This document shows positions 39,409 through 48,309 of a stretch of 64,000 nt of DNA, in pieces. The notes under the pieces were generated by a model. The model saw nothing but the letters and a program-made list of their open reading frames with translations. It was not told the origin of the DNA and made no database searches. The stretch spans positions 62,001 to 126,000 of the forward strand of contig CAJOHJ010000007.1 of assembly GCA_905234265.1 (NCBI GenBank), given 5' to 3'. The position numbers were made by a program, and so were the translations under genes. How positions within the stretch are numbered: the first letter of the stretch is position 1; each line of letters begins with the position of its first letter. The stretch is from an uncultured Prevotella sp. (lineage in GTDB: Bacteria > Bacteroidota > Bacteroidia > Bacteroidales > Bacteroidaceae).

Positions 39409-39508
39409 GAATTGGTAATCGATAATTGAGTGTTGGCAATGCATGTGAGGCGCAAAAGCTGCCAAGACTGCTAAACAATGTTAATTATCATTTGTCGATT
39501 ATCAATTC
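39409..39508. repeat. Inverted repeat flanking a 72-bp spacer after spt
   Basis: GAATTGGTAATCGA (39409-39422) and TCGATTATCAATTC (39495-39508) are inverted copies with a single mismatch (G-T pair in RNA). The spacer shows nothing else. It looks like a decayed small palindromic element. Confidence 0.5.
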
Positions 39509-39522
39509 TAAATATTAATTCT

Positions 39523-39530
39523 TACCTTTG
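39523..39530 (+). promoter_or_regulatory. -7 element of tRNA-Pro
   Basis: TACCTTTG, 17 bp before the mature tRNA 5' end. The nearest TTTG (39491) is 28 bp away, longer than usual. Confidence 0.65.
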
Positions 39531-39547
39531 CACTCGCAAATTTGAAA

Positions 39548-39620
39548 CGAGGTGTAGCGCAGTTGGTAGCGTTCCTGGTTTGGGACCAGGCTGTCGCAGG
39601 TTCGAGTCCTGTCACCTCGA
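39548..39620 (+). tRNA. tRNA-Pro (TGG)
   Basis: A 73-nt cloverleaf. Acceptor stem CGAGGTG/CACCTCG, anticodon stem CCTGG/CCAGG with loop TTTGGGA (anticodon TGG), T arm with GGTTCGAGTCC. No CCA is encoded. Confidence 0.95.
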
Positions 39621-39633
39621 CAAATTTAAGAGT

Positions 39634-39665
39634 TTCCGGCCAAATCAGCTTTGGCCGGAATTTTT
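39634..39665 (+). terminator. Terminator between tRNA-Pro and rlmH
   Basis: TTCCGGCCAAA (39634-39644) pairs with TTTGGCCGGAA (39650-39660), 5-nt loop, then TTTTT. It ends only 12 bp before the rlmH start codon, leaving no room for a separate rlmH promoter after it. Confidence 0.88.
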
Positions 39666-39677
39666 AATTCACAGCTT

Positions 39678-40148
39678 ATGAAGACAGTCCTACTGCAAGT
39701 TGGCAGAACAGCCGACAGCCATTTCTCGACTCTTATTGACGGATATGTGAAGCGCATTGGCCACTATTTGTCTTTTGAGGTGGCTACTATTGCCGAACTG
39801 AAGAACACGAAGAACCTTACAGAGAGCCAGCAAAAGGCTGCGGAGGGCGAGCAGATTCTCAAATTTCTGCAACCGTCTGACACTGTGGTGCTTTTGGACG
39901 AGCGTGGAAGTGAATTCAGAAGTGTCCAGTTTTCGGAATGGCTTGTAAAAAAGCAGCAAAACTGCCGTAGGCTGGTATTTGTCATTGGAGGACCTTACGG
40001 TTTTTCGCCTGCCGTCTATGACAGGGCCGACGAAAAAATCTGTCTCTCACGAATGACATTCAGCCACCAGATGGTTCGCCTCATATTTGTTGAGCAGCTG
40101 TACCGTGCATGCACCATTGTACGCGGTGAGCCATATCATCATGAGTAG
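39678..40148 (+). CDS. rlmH: 23S rRNA (pseudouridine1915-N3)-methyltransferase RlmH
   Basis: A SPOUT-class methyltransferase that modifies helix 69 of 23S rRNA in assembled ribosomes. The 156-residue protein shows the family features: a short N-terminal strand, VVLLDERGSEFRSVQFSEWL, the SAM-binding FVIGGPYGFSPAVYDRA, and LSRMTFSHQMVRLIFVEQLY with YRACTIVRGEPYHHE at the C terminus. The start is ATG 39678; a nine-codon upstream extension runs through the terminator. Expression must come from tRNA-Pro readthrough or from a promoter within or upstream of the tRNA. It converges with the next gene with 3 bp between stops. Confidence 0.95.
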   Translation: MKTVLLQVGRTADSHFSTLIDGYVKRIGHYLSFEVATIAELKNTKNLTESQQKAAEGEQILKFLQPSDTVVLLDERGSEFRSVQFSEWLVKKQQNCRRLVFVIGGPYGFSPAVYDRADEKICLSRMTFSHQMVRLIFVEQLYRACTIVRGEPYHHE

Positions 40149-40151
40149 GGA

Positions 40152-40799
40152 CTAATCGCCAACGATTGACATTTCCAGGAATTTTCCCTCTTCGGAAATG
40201 TAATATTTCCGTGTCTGGAAGAGTTCCGTTCCCGAACTGCCATTTGGAGTGAAATACTCCAGTAGTGTGATTTCGTAGCTGTTGGTGATGAAAAATTCTG
40301 AAAAGCTGTGGCCGGAGTCGTTCTTGCGTTCCATTTCCCTGTATTCATAGACGCAAAGCATGTCGTTGGGCTTGTTGCCCTTGTTCATGGTGAACAGGAA
40401 GATAGAAGGCTTTGCGTCGCCGTTGGACAGCGAGACGAGGAAAACCTTGTGGTGATTGTGGGAGGGTAGGGCCACAGCGCTGAGAGTGTCGGAGTGTTCG
40501 AAACCGAACATCAGGTTAGCGTACGAAGGCATTTTAACGAGCGTGCGTGTCAGTCTGTCTATGTCGCCAGTCGACTGCATAGGCAGGCTGCGCATCTGCA
40601 GCGTGTCCAGTAGTAGGTCGTTGCTGCCACTGTTGTCATTCATGCCTGCCTGCCGCTGCAGTTCCTTGACCTGCTCGGCCTTGCGTATGCTGTCAACCAT
40701 CAGTTCATAATACTGTGCATCGTGCTTTTTCCTGCCGCATGATGCCACGATGGCGATGGCAAGAGACAGGCAGATGTAAACGGCTGTTTTTGTCTTCAT
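40152..40799 (-). CDS. Hypothetical lipoprotein
   Basis: A 215-residue envelope lipoprotein not assigned to a family. The signal peptide and lipobox are VYICLSLAIAIVASC (Cys21). A basic, then helical segment follows (YYELMVDSIRKAEQVKELQR), then a mixed beta domain with VALPSHNHHKVFLVSLSNGD and ITLLEYFTPNGSSGTELFQT. It stands alone between convergent rlmH and divergent purU. A TAACTTCG (complement of 40804-40811) just upstream could serve as a poor -7 box. Function unknown. Confidence 0.8.
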   Translation of the reverse strand: MKTKTAVYICLSLAIAIVASCGRKKHDAQYYELMVDSIRKAEQVKELQRQAGMNDNSGSNDLLLDTLQMRSLPMQSTGDIDRLTRTLVKMPSYANLMFGFEHSDTLSAVALPSHNHHKVFLVSLSNGDAKPSIFLFTMNKGNKPNDMLCVYEYREMERKNDSGHSFSEFFITNSYEITLLEYFTPNGSSGTELFQTRKYYISEEGKFLEMSIVGD

Positions 40800-40863
40800 G
40801 TCGCGAAGTTAAGAAAAAAAAGATACAAAGCAAGTGGTCGGGCTTGTTTTTTAAGAAAAAACT

Positions 40864-40894
40864 TTTGTGGTTAAGATAATTCTTTGTACTTTTG
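40864..40894 (+). promoter_or_regulatory. Promoter of the purU-his unit
   Basis: TTTG at 40864-40867, 19-bp spacer, TACTTTTG at 40887-40894. The leader of about 90 nt (40901-40990) has no clear His-rich leader peptide or terminator. Confidence 0.82.
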
Positions 40895-40990
40895 CAAATT
40901 AAATAAGGTGGTATAAATGTGCCACTTAGCACACGCAACACAAAAAACAGCACATTACACAAACATATATTGTTTTAGAATAATAAGAGA

Positions 40991-41854
40991 ATGAAACAAA
41001 CGGCAATACTGCTTTTGCATTGTCCCGATGAGCAAGGTATTATTTCGGAAGTTACAAGATTTATAACAGACAACAAGGGTAACATCGTCTATCTTGACCA
41101 GTATGTTGACAAGCAGGACGGCATGTTCTTCATGCGTATTGAGTGGGAGCTGGATGGATTTGTCATTCCACGCGACAAAATCCTTGAATACATCAATACT
41201 CTTTATGCCCAGCGCTACAACATGACCTGCAATCTTTATTTCAGCGACCAGCGTCCACGCATGGCCATCTTCGTCAGCAAGATGAGCCATTGCCTTTACG
41301 ACCTGCTTGCCCGCTGGAAAGCCGGAGAATGGGAAGTGGATATTCCATGCATCATTTCCAATCACGAAGACCTGCGTTACGTTGCCGAGCAGTTCGGCAT
41401 TCCGTATCATGTCTGGTCTATCAAGAAAGACCATTCCAACAAGGCTGAAGTGGAAGCCGCTGAAATGGAATTGCTTCGCAAGGAGAAAGTCACGTTTATT
41501 GTCCTCGCCCGCTACATGCAGATTATTTCTGACGAAATGATTGCTGCCTATCCCAATCACATCATCAACATCCACCACTCCTTCCTTCCTGCTTTCGTAG
41601 GTGCCAAGCCATATCATCAGGCCTGGGAGCGCGGAGTGAAAATCATTGGTGCCACCAGCCACTATGTCACGGCCGAACTGGATGCCGGTCCGATAATTGA
41701 GCAGGATGTAACGCGCATTACCCACAAGGACACTCCTGAAAGTCTGGTGCTGAAAGGCAAGGACCTTGAGAAGATAGTTCTTTCCCATGCCGTCTCAAAG
41801 CATATCGACAGAAAGATACTTACCTTCAAGAACAAGACCATAATCTTCTCATAG
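40991..41854 (+). CDS. purU: Formyltetrahydrofolate deformylase
   Basis: Hydrolyses 10-formyl-tetrahydrofolate to formate and tetrahydrofolate, balancing one-carbon units and supplying formate for purine synthesis. An N-terminal ACT domain (AILLLHCPDEQGIISEVTRF) is followed by a formyltransferase-like catalytic domain. That domain has NIHHSFLPAFVGAKPYHQAW (catalytic His and Asn region) and GATSHYVTAELDAGPIIEQD (catalytic Asp). Length 287 is normal. The stop codon lies inside the first of three 20-bp tandem repeats that separate it from hisH. Confidence 0.95.
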   Translation: MKQTAILLLHCPDEQGIISEVTRFITDNKGNIVYLDQYVDKQDGMFFMRIEWELDGFVIPRDKILEYINTLYAQRYNMTCNLYFSDQRPRMAIFVSKMSHCLYDLLARWKAGEWEVDIPCIISNHEDLRYVAEQFGIPYHVWSIKKDHSNKAEVEAAEMELLRKEKVTFIVLARYMQIISDEMIAAYPNHIINIHHSFLPAFVGAKPYHQAWERGVKIIGATSHYVTAELDAGPIIEQDVTRITHKDTPESLVLKGKDLEKIVLSHAVSKHIDRKILTFKNKTIIFS

Positions 41855-41908
41855 TTGATAGTTCGTTGTCATAGTTAATAGTTCGTATTCATAGTTAACA
41901 GTTCTGAT
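41849..41908 (+). repeat. Three 20-bp tandem repeats between purU and hisH
   Basis: Units TCATAGTTGATAGTTCGTTG (41849), TCATAGTTAATAGTTCGTAT (41869) and TCATAGTTAACAGTTCTGAT (41889) run head to tail. The first contains the purU stop TAG; the last ends two bases before the hisH ATG. They occupy the whole gap. Confidence 0.92.
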
Positions 41909-41909
41909 T

Positions 41910-42506
41910 ATGAAGTTGGCAATAGTGAAATATAATGCCGGAAACGTCTATTCCGTGGTAAATGCCTTCAAGCGTCTGGGGGTTGAGCCAGTGCTTACGG
42001 ACAATGCCGACGAACTGCAGCGGGCAGACCGCATTGTATTTCCCGGGCAGGGCGAGGCCAGCAGCGCCATGGCATATCTTCGCGAGCGTGGCCTTGACAA
42101 GGTTATCCGTTCGCTCAGACAGCCAGTGCTTGGCATTTGTATCGGTCAGCAGTTGCTGTGCCGCCATTCCGAGGAAGGCGATGTCGACTGCATCGGTGTG
42201 TTCGATGCCGACGTCAGGCGCTTCCAGCCCCAGCAGCATGGGGACAAGGTGCCTTGCATGGGATGGAACTCTCTCCACGACCTGAAATCTCCGCTCTATC
42301 ATGGCTTCGACGCCGGTGAGCCGCCATACGTATATTTTGTGCACAGCTATTACGTGCCTATATGCCAGCATACGATAGCTACGAGCAATTATGTGTTGCC
42401 CTATTCAGCATCACTGTGCAAGGATAACTTCTATTCCTGCCAGTTCCATCCGGAAAAAAGCGGTGCTGTCGGCGAAAAAATCCTAAAGAACTTTCTGCAG
42501 ATATGA
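41910..42506 (+). CDS. hisH: Imidazole glycerol phosphate synthase, glutaminase subunit
   Basis: Provides ammonia from glutamine to HisF. Class I glutamine amidotransferase with FPGQGEASSAM (oxyanion region), nucleophile Cys in VLGICIGQQLLC, and the C-terminal His-Glu pair in FYSCQFHPEKSGAVG. Length 198 is normal. Its stop overlaps the hisA start by four bases (ATGA). It begins the hisH-hisA-hisF-hisIE run, the second half of histidine synthesis. hisG, hisD, hisC and hisB are not in this window. Confidence 0.96.
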   Translation: MKLAIVKYNAGNVYSVVNAFKRLGVEPVLTDNADELQRADRIVFPGQGEASSAMAYLRERGLDKVIRSLRQPVLGICIGQQLLCRHSEEGDVDCIGVFDADVRRFQPQQHGDKVPCMGWNSLHDLKSPLYHGFDAGEPPYVYFVHSYYVPICQHTIATSNYVLPYSASLCKDNFYSCQFHPEKSGAVGEKILKNFLQI

Positions 42507-43234
42507 TAGACATTATACCAGCGATAGATGTTATTGACGGGCAGTGCGTACGCCTTACCAAAGGCGACTACGACAGCAAGACCGTCTACCGCAGCAATCC
42601 GGCGGAAGTGGCAGCAGAATATGAGGCTGCAGGCTTGAAGCGCCTTCATGTGGTAGACCTTGACGGCGCGAAGTCGAAACACATTGTCAATCAAAAAGTG
42701 CTGTCGGCCATAACCGATGCTACAGGCATTACGGTCGACTTCGGCGGAGGCATAAAGACAGATGCCGACATTGAGACGGCTTTTGCCTGCGGTGCTTCAA
42801 TGGTTACCATCGGCAGCATAGCCATTACGCAGCCCGAGCTGTTGTTCGGCTGGGTGAAGAAATACGGCCCCGACAAGATTATCCTCGGAGCGGATGTCCG
42901 CAATGGCAAGATAAGCATAAACGGCTGGAAAGAAGATTCCGACGTGGAATTGAAGGACTTCCTTAAGAAATATATAGATGCCGGAGTGAGGAAAGTGCTT
43001 TGCACGGAAATTTCCAAGGACGGCACACTCACAGGTCCGGCCGTTGGCCTTTACGGGCAGCTTATGCAGGCTTTCCCTGGCATGTATCTCATTGCCAGTG
43101 GCGGTGTCTCGTCGATGGATGACATCAAGGCCCTCGACGCAGCAGGCATTCCTGCCGTCGTTGTCGGCAAAGCTATTTACGAAGGGCGGATAAGCCTTCA
43201 GGAGTTGAAAGAATACATTAGCAAACAAGGTTGA
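42503..43234 (+). CDS. hisA: ProFAR isomerase HisA
   Basis: Isomerises the 5-ProFAR intermediate of histidine synthesis. A (beta/alpha)8 barrel of 243 residues with [20 protein letters not shown] (catalytic Asp8), [19 protein letters not shown] and the late phosphate loop [17 protein letters not shown]. The barrel halves are internally similar, as in all HisA. Translation is coupled to hisH by the ATGA overlap; hisF starts 1 bp after its stop. Confidence 0.96.
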   Translation: MIDIIPAIDVIDGQCVRLTKGDYDSKTVYRSNPAEVAAEYEAAGLKRLHVVDLDGAKSKHIVNQKVLSAITDATGITVDFGGGIKTDADIETAFACGASMVTIGSIAITQPELLFGWVKKYGPDKIILGADVRNGKISINGWKEDSDVELKDFLKKYIDAGVRKVLCTEISKDGTLTGPAVGLYGQLMQAFPGMYLIASGGVSSMDDIKALDAAGIPAVVVGKAIYEGRISLQELKEYISKQG

Positions 43235-43235
43235 T

Positions 43236-43994
43236 ATGGGACTGGCAAAGAGAATAATTCCCTGCTTGGATGTCAAGAACGGTGAAACCGTGAAGGGTAC
43301 GAATTTCATTAATTTGAGGAGTGCCGGCGACCCTGTGGAGCTTGCAAAGAAGTATTCAGAGGTTGGTGCCGACGAGCTGGTGTTCCTTGACATTACCGCA
43401 TCTTTCGAAGGCCGTAAGACATTCCGCGACATGGTTACACGTGTTGCCCAGGAAATCAACATCCCCTTCACTGTCGGTGGCGGCATCAACGAGATGTCCG
43501 ACGTGGAGCAGCTTCTGTATGCCGGTGCCGACAAGGTCAGCATCAATTCTGCCGCCATCAAGAGGCCAGGACTGATAAATGAAATCACGACACGCTTTGG
43601 TTCGCAGGTATGTGTCGTTGCCATAGATGCACGTCTTTCCGACGGCCGCTGGAATTGCTACCTCAAGGGTGGCCGTGAACGTACAGAGCATGACCTTTTT
43701 GAGTGGGCTTCCGAGGCTCAGGACCGTGGCGCAGGGGAAATACTGTTTACAAGCATGAACCACGACGGCACCAAGGACGGTTATGCCAACGAAGCTCTTG
43801 CCCGCCTTTCCGACACGCTTTCCATTCCCATTATAGCCTCTGGCGGTGCCGGCAAGAGAGAGCATTTCCTCGATGTCTTCCAGACAGGACATGCCGATGC
43901 TGCACTGGCTGCCAGCGTGTTCCATTTCGGGGAAATCCCGATACCAGACCTCAAGCGTTATCTCACAGACAACGGCATCAATGTGAGGCTCTGA
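43236..43994 (+). CDS. hisF: Imidazole glycerol phosphate synthase, cyclase subunit
   Basis: Forms imidazole glycerol phosphate and AICAR with HisH. A 252-residue barrel with [19 protein letters not shown] (catalytic Asp11), [34 protein letters not shown] and catalytic Asp in [31 protein letters not shown] is the C-terminal phosphate site. It follows hisA directly. Confidence 0.97.
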   Translation: MGLAKRIIPCLDVKNGETVKGTNFINLRSAGDPVELAKKYSEVGADELVFLDITASFEGRKTFRDMVTRVAQEINIPFTVGGGINEMSDVEQLLYAGADKVSINSAAIKRPGLINEITTRFGSQVCVVAIDARLSDGRWNCYLKGGRERTEHDLFEWASEAQDRGAGEILFTSMNHDGTKDGYANEALARLSDTLSIPIIASGGAGKREHFLDVFQTGHADAALAASVFHFGEIPIPDLKRYLTDNGINVRL

Positions 43995-44031
43995 GGCAAT
44001 TATTCACCATAACTCATCAACAAGACAGAAT

Positions 44032-44676
44032 ATGATAGACTTCAAGAAAATGGACGGCCTGGTGCCTGCAATCATCCAGGATGCCGATACACGGAATGTT
44101 CTCATGCTGGGCTTTATGAACGAAGAAGCCTACCAGACCACTTTGTCCACAGGTCATGTTACCTTCTGGAGCAGGACCCGCAAGACACTTTGGACAAAAG
44201 GGGAGACCAGCGGTAATTTTCTTAATCTGGTAGACATTAAGGTGGACTGCGACAACGACACACTGCTGGTCAGAGTCCATCCCGAAGGCCCTACATGTCA
44301 TAAAGGCACCGACACCTGTTGGGGAGAGACCAACGAGGCCCAGCCTCTGGAGTTCCTCGGCGAATTGCAGGACTTCATCAACGAGCGCAAGAAGCAGATG
44401 CCCGAAGGCTCATACACCACCAAACTGTTCAAAGACGGTGTCAACAAAATCGCCCAGAAGGTTGGTGAAGAGGCTGTCGAGACTGTCATTGAGGCAACGA
44501 ACGGCACTTCTGGCAATCTTATTTATGAAGTCTCCGATCTTGTCTACCATCTTATCGTTCTGCTTGCCGAGAAAGGCCTGCGCATTGAAGACGTGGCCAC
44601 AGAGCTTCACAAGCGTCACGACCCGGACTGGGACAAGAAGCGCCGCATGGCCAAGGCTGCTGGTAAAATGAAATAG
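44032..44676 (+). CDS. hisIE: Bifunctional phosphoribosyl-AMP cyclohydrolase / phosphoribosyl-ATP pyrophosphatase
   Basis: Catalyses the second and third steps of histidine synthesis. The N-terminal HisI domain (residues 1-105) has MLGFMNEEAYQTTLSTGHVT, TFWSRTRKTLWTKGETSGNF and the metal ligands in VDCDNDTLLVRV...PTCHKGTDTCW. The C-terminal HisE domain (about 110-205) has SYTTKLFKDGVNKIAQKVGE and EAVETVIEA. Length 214 is usual for the fusion. It lies 37 bp after hisF and closes the his run. Confidence 0.96.
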   Translation: MIDFKKMDGLVPAIIQDADTRNVLMLGFMNEEAYQTTLSTGHVTFWSRTRKTLWTKGETSGNFLNLVDIKVDCDNDTLLVRVHPEGPTCHKGTDTCWGETNEAQPLEFLGELQDFINERKKQMPEGSYTTKLFKDGVNKIAQKVGEEAVETVIEATNGTSGNLIYEVSDLVYHLIVLLAEKGLRIEDVATELHKRHDPDWDKKRRMAKAAGKMK

Positions 44677-44707
44677 TTACATTCACAATAAATTATTATT
44701 GTTCAGC

Positions 44708-45469
44708 ATGTTAGTAGACTTCCAAAAAGTAAACATTACCCAAGTTGATGGCACAGAAGTGCTTAGGGATGTTGATTTTCATGTAGACGAAGGAGAGTTT
44801 ATTTACATAATAGGCCGGGTTGGGTCGGGCAAGAGTTCGCTGCTCAAGAGCATCTACTTTGAGTTAGACGTCGACGAGGCAGAGACAGCCATAGTTCTGA
44901 ACCACGACCTGCGCGGCCTTAAGCGAAAGTACGTTCCTGCCCTTCGCCGTCAGATGGGAATAATCTTCCAGGACTTCCAGCTGCTTGGCGACAGAACGGT
45001 CAGGGAGAACCTGAAGTTTGTTCTGAAGGCCACAGGCTGGAGAAAGACTGCCGACATAGAGGAACGCATCAACGACGTGCTGGAAGACGTCGACATGGCC
45101 GACTTTGCCGACCGCTATCCCCATGAGCTTTCCGGCGGTGAGCAGCAGCGCATTGCCGTAGCGCGTGCAATGCTCAACAAGCCCAAGCTGATTATTGCCG
45201 ACGAGCCGACAGGCAATCTCGACGACGAGACTGCCCGTCAGATTATTGAACTGCTCCGTCAGGTCACGCAGGCTGGGACGGCAGTGGTGATGACAACCCA
45301 CAACACCTTGCTGCTCGACAGCTATCCGGGCATTGTCTACCGCTGTACGGGCCATCAGCTGGAGGAAATTTCCGGCGACTACAACAAAATGGCCCTTAAC
45401 AGCGACGACGATGATGACGAGCCGGTCGGCAAGGTAGACTATTCCACTCGTGAAGACCTGTCAATGTAA
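44708..45469 (+). CDS. ftsE: FtsE-like ABC transporter ATP-binding protein
   Basis: The ATPase that with FtsX activates septal peptidoglycan hydrolysis; a general ABC ATPase role is possible because no ftsX is adjacent. Walker [13 protein letters not shown]-loop [10 protein letters not shown], signature [15 protein letters not shown], Walker [13 protein letters not shown], and switch His in MTTHNTLL. The C terminus carries an acidic tail ([12 protein letters not shown]). The start is ATG 44708; a TTG three codons upstream is less likely. It stands between hisIE (32 bp) and lysC (46 bp) on the same strand. Confidence 0.88.
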   Translation: MLVDFQKVNITQVDGTEVLRDVDFHVDEGEFIYIIGRVGSGKSSLLKSIYFELDVDEAETAIVLNHDLRGLKRKYVPALRRQMGIIFQDFQLLGDRTVRENLKFVLKATGWRKTADIEERINDVLEDVDMADFADRYPHELSGGEQQRIAVARAMLNKPKLIIADEPTGNLDDETARQIIELLRQVTQAGTAVVMTTHNTLLLDSYPGIVYRCTGHQLEEISGDYNKMALNSDDDDDEPVGKVDYSTREDLSM

Positions 45470-45515
45470 AGTTAGGAAAGAAATTGAAAAAAACAGTAAA
45501 TAAATAATAAGCAAG

Positions 45516-46835
45516 ATGAAAGTAATGAAATTTGGCGGTACGTCGGTGGGTTCACCAGACCGCATGAAAGAAGTTGCAAAGCTCGTGACAAAGTCGGGCA
45601 ATCCAGTATTTGTCGTATTGTCGGCAATGTCCGGCACCACCAATTCGCTGGTAGAAATCTCCAATTATCTTTATAAGAAGAATCCTGAGGGCGCCAACGA
45701 AGTCATCAACACTCTTGAACGGAAATATCTTAAGCATATCGACGACCTCTATCAGAAGGCCGAGACCAAGGAAGTCCTTCGCGATTTCCTTACCCACGAG
45801 ATGAACTATCTGCGCTCATTCACCAAGGAGCTGTTCACCAGCTTCGAGGAGAAGAACATTGTTGCCCAAGGCGAAATCCTTTCCACCACCATGATGGTCA
45901 ACTACATGCAGGAGAACGGTGTCAAGGCCGTGCTGCTGAATGCCCTCGACTTCATGCGCACCGACAAGAACTCAGAGCCAGACCCCGTATATATTAAGGA
46001 GAAGCTTGCCGACGTGATGGAAAAGAATGAAGGCCAGCAGGTCTACATCACCCAGGGCTTCATCTGTCGCAATGCCTATGGCGAGGTTGACAACCTGCAG
46101 CGTGGCGGCTCAGACTACACGGCATCCCTGATAGGTGCTGCGCTGGGCGCTGAGGAAATCCAGATATGGACCGACATCGACGGCATGCACAACAACGACC
46201 CGCGCGTGGTAGACCACACACAGCCCGTTCACCATCTGCACTTCGAGGAGGCCGCTGAACTGGCCTACTTTGGCGCAAAGATACTCCATCCCACATGCGT
46301 GCAGCCTGCCAAGTACGCAGGCATTCCCGTCCGCCTGCTGAACACTATGCAGCCGGAGGCCGAGGGAACTACGATTTCCAACCAGACGGAGTACGGCAAG
46401 ATAAAGGCCGTTGCTGCCAAGGACAACATCATTGCCATAAAAATCAAGTCAAGCCGCATGCTGCTGGCCACAGGGTTCCTCCGCAAGGTGTTTGAAATCT
46501 TCGAGTCTTACCAGACGCCGATAGACATGGTGTGTACGTCGGAAGTGGGCGTGTCAATGTCCATCGACAATTCCGCACATCTTGGCGAAATCGTCGACGA
46601 GCTGAAGAAGTACGGCACCGTTACCGTCGACACCGGCATGTGCATCATCTGCGTCGTCGGCGATCTTGACTGGTCTAACATTGGTTTCGAAACCCAGGTG
46701 CTTGAGGCCATGAAGAGCATTCCTGTGCGCATGATTTCCTACGGCGGCAGCAACTATAACATATCATTCCTCATCAGGGAAGACGACAAGAAGCGCGCCC
46801 TGCAGAGCCTTAGCGACACCCTGTTCAATAAATGA
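45516..46835 (+). CDS. lysC: Aspartate kinase (monofunctional)
   Basis: Phosphorylates aspartate, the first step toward lysine, threonine and methionine. The kinase domain begins MKVMKFGGTSVGSPDRMKEV and includes TQGFICRN and IWTDIDGMHNNDPRVV. The last 140 residues contain two ACT domains (IIAIKIKSSRMLLATGFLRK onward) for feedback regulation. Length 439. It overlaps lysA by four bases, implying regulation by lysine. A second aspartokinase fused to homoserine dehydrogenase (thrA) lies 6 kb away, so this copy is likely the lysine-branch isozyme. Confidence 0.96.
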   Translation: MKVMKFGGTSVGSPDRMKEVAKLVTKSGNPVFVVLSAMSGTTNSLVEISNYLYKKNPEGANEVINTLERKYLKHIDDLYQKAETKEVLRDFLTHEMNYLRSFTKELFTSFEEKNIVAQGEILSTTMMVNYMQENGVKAVLLNALDFMRTDKNSEPDPVYIKEKLADVMEKNEGQQVYITQGFICRNAYGEVDNLQRGGSDYTASLIGAALGAEEIQIWTDIDGMHNNDPRVVDHTQPVHHLHFEEAAELAYFGAKILHPTCVQPAKYAGIPVRLLNTMQPEAEGTTISNQTEYGKIKAVAAKDNIIAIKIKSSRMLLATGFLRKVFEIFESYQTPIDMVCTSEVGVSMSIDNSAHLGEIVDELKKYGTVTVDTGMCIICVVGDLDWSNIGFETQVLEAMKSIPVRMISYGGSNYNISFLIREDDKKRALQSLSDTLFNK

Positions 46836-47992
46836 GAAAAGGACACTTCCCGATAGAGAAGTTTGAGCAGATTCAGACTCCTTTCTATTACTACGACACC
46901 GACCTGCTGCGCCAGACGCTCGATGCCATCAACGCCGAGGTGCGCAAGCATGAGGGCTACCGTGTGCATTATGCCGTAAAGGCCAATGCCAATCCCAAAG
47001 TCCTGCGCGTCATCAGTGCCGCCGGGCTGGGTGCCGACTGCGTCAGCGGCGGCGAAATACAGGCAGCCCTGAAGGCCGGCTTCAAGGCAGACCGGATAGT
47101 CTATGCCGGAGTAGGCAAGAGCGACTGGGAGATAAACGCCGGTCTCGACAGCGACATCTTCTGTTTCAATGTCGAAAGCATTCCCGAGCTGGAGGTCATC
47201 AATGAGCTGGCTGCCCGGCAGGGCAAGGTTGCCCGTGTGGCTTTCCGGCTGAACCCTAATGTAGGAGCGCACACGCATGCAAACATCACCACAGGCTTGG
47301 CAGAAAACAAGTTCGGCATCGACATGTCCGACATGCTGGAGGTGATAGAGCGTGCAAAGGCCATGGCAAACATCAGCGTCGTCGGGCTGCACTTCCACAT
47401 CGGTTCGCAAATTCTCGACATGGGCGACTTCGAAGCCCTCTGCAACCGCATCAACGACCTTCAGAAAACCCTTGTCAGCCACCAGATAATTCTTGAGCAC
47501 ATCAATGTCGGCGGCGGCCTGGGCATCGACTATCAGCATCCCAACCGCGTCAGCATTCCCGACTTCAAGGCCTATTTCGACACCTATGCCAGCAAGCTGA
47601 AGCTGATGTCTGGGCAGACCCTTCACTTCGAGCTGGGCCGCTCGGTGGTAGGGCAGTGCGGCTCGCTGATTACGCGCACACTGTATGTCAAGGAGGGAAA
47701 GGTCAAAAAGTTCTGCATAGTCGACGCTGGCTTCACCGACCTCATACGCCCGGCACTCTATCAGGCCTACCACAAGATAGAGAACATTTCCTCCGAGGAG
47801 GACGTGCAGGCCTACGATGTCGTCGGCCCCATCTGCGAGTCCACCGACGTCTTTGCCAAGCAGGTCGACATCAACCGCGCCCATCGTGGCGACCTGATAG
47901 CCATCCGCTCGGCAGGTGCCTACGGCGAAATTATGGCTTCGCAGTATAACTGCCGCCAGCTGCCAAAGGGATATATGAGCGAAGACCTTTAA
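46832..47992 (+). CDS. lysA: Diaminopimelate decarboxylase
   Basis: Converts meso-diaminopimelate to lysine. A fold-type III PLP enzyme with FYYYDTDLLRQTL, the cofactor Lys in HYAVKANANPKVL, GADCVSGGEIQ, GLHFHIGSQI, FELGRSVVGQCG and VVGPICESTDVFAK (catalytic Cys and substrate residues), ending in YGEIMASQYNCR. Length 386 is at the short end of the family but all motifs are present. ATG overlaps the lysC stop (ATGA). The tRNA-Thr promoter starts 18 bp after its stop. Confidence 0.96.
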   Translation: MRKGHFPIEKFEQIQTPFYYYDTDLLRQTLDAINAEVRKHEGYRVHYAVKANANPKVLRVISAAGLGADCVSGGEIQAALKAGFKADRIVYAGVGKSDWEINAGLDSDIFCFNVESIPELEVINELAARQGKVARVAFRLNPNVGAHTHANITTGLAENKFGIDMSDMLEVIERAKAMANISVVGLHFHIGSQILDMGDFEALCNRINDLQKTLVSHQIILEHINVGGGLGIDYQHPNRVSIPDFKAYFDTYASKLKLMSGQTLHFELGRSVVGQCGSLITRTLYVKEGKVKKFCIVDAGFTDLIRPALYQAYHKIENISSEEDVQAYDVVGPICESTDVFAKQVDINRAHRGDLIAIRSAGAYGEIMASQYNCRQLPKGYMSEDL

Positions 47993-48009
47993 ACTTTTCC
48001 CGAAAATAT

Positions 48010-48040
48010 TTTGCGGTAATCAAAAAAAGCATTACCTTTG
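48010..48040 (+). promoter_or_regulatory. tRNA-Thr/tRNA-Gly promoter
   Basis: TTTG at 48010-48013, 19-bp spacer, TACCTTTG at 48033-48040. Mature tRNA-Thr begins 35 bp downstream. Confidence 0.85.
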
Positions 48041-48075
48041 CAAACGCTTTCGGGCAAGAGTTTTTTGAAACATCA

Positions 48076-48148
<73 letters not shown>

Positions 48149-48160
48149 CTTGATGCCACG

Positions 48161-48194
48161 AAAGGGTCAGAAACACAGTTCTGACCCTTTTTCT
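48161..48194 (+). terminator. Hairpin and T tract between tRNA-Thr and tRNA-Gly
   Basis: AAAGGGTCAGAA (48161-48172) pairs with TTCTGACCCTTT (48179-48190), 6-nt loop, then TTCTTTT running to the first base of tRNA-Gly. It has full terminator form although another tRNA follows at once. Confidence 0.8.
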
Positions 48195-48197
48195 TTT

Positions 48198-48270
48198 GCG
48201 GAATTAGCTCAGTTGGTAGAGCATTGGCTTCCCAAGCCGAGGGTCGCGGGTTCGAGTCCCGTATTCCGCT
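48198..48270 (+). tRNA. tRNA-Gly (CCC)
   Basis: A 73-nt cloverleaf. Acceptor stem GCGGAAT/ATTCCGC, anticodon stem TTGGC/GCCGA with loop TTCCCAA (anticodon CCC), T arm GCGGGTTCGAGTCCCGT. No CCA is encoded and no promoter is seen between it and the preceding hairpin. Confidence 0.96.
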
Positions 48271-48309
48271 CCTTTCCACAGACAATTTTTCTCTTGTAGG
48301 CAACAGGCA

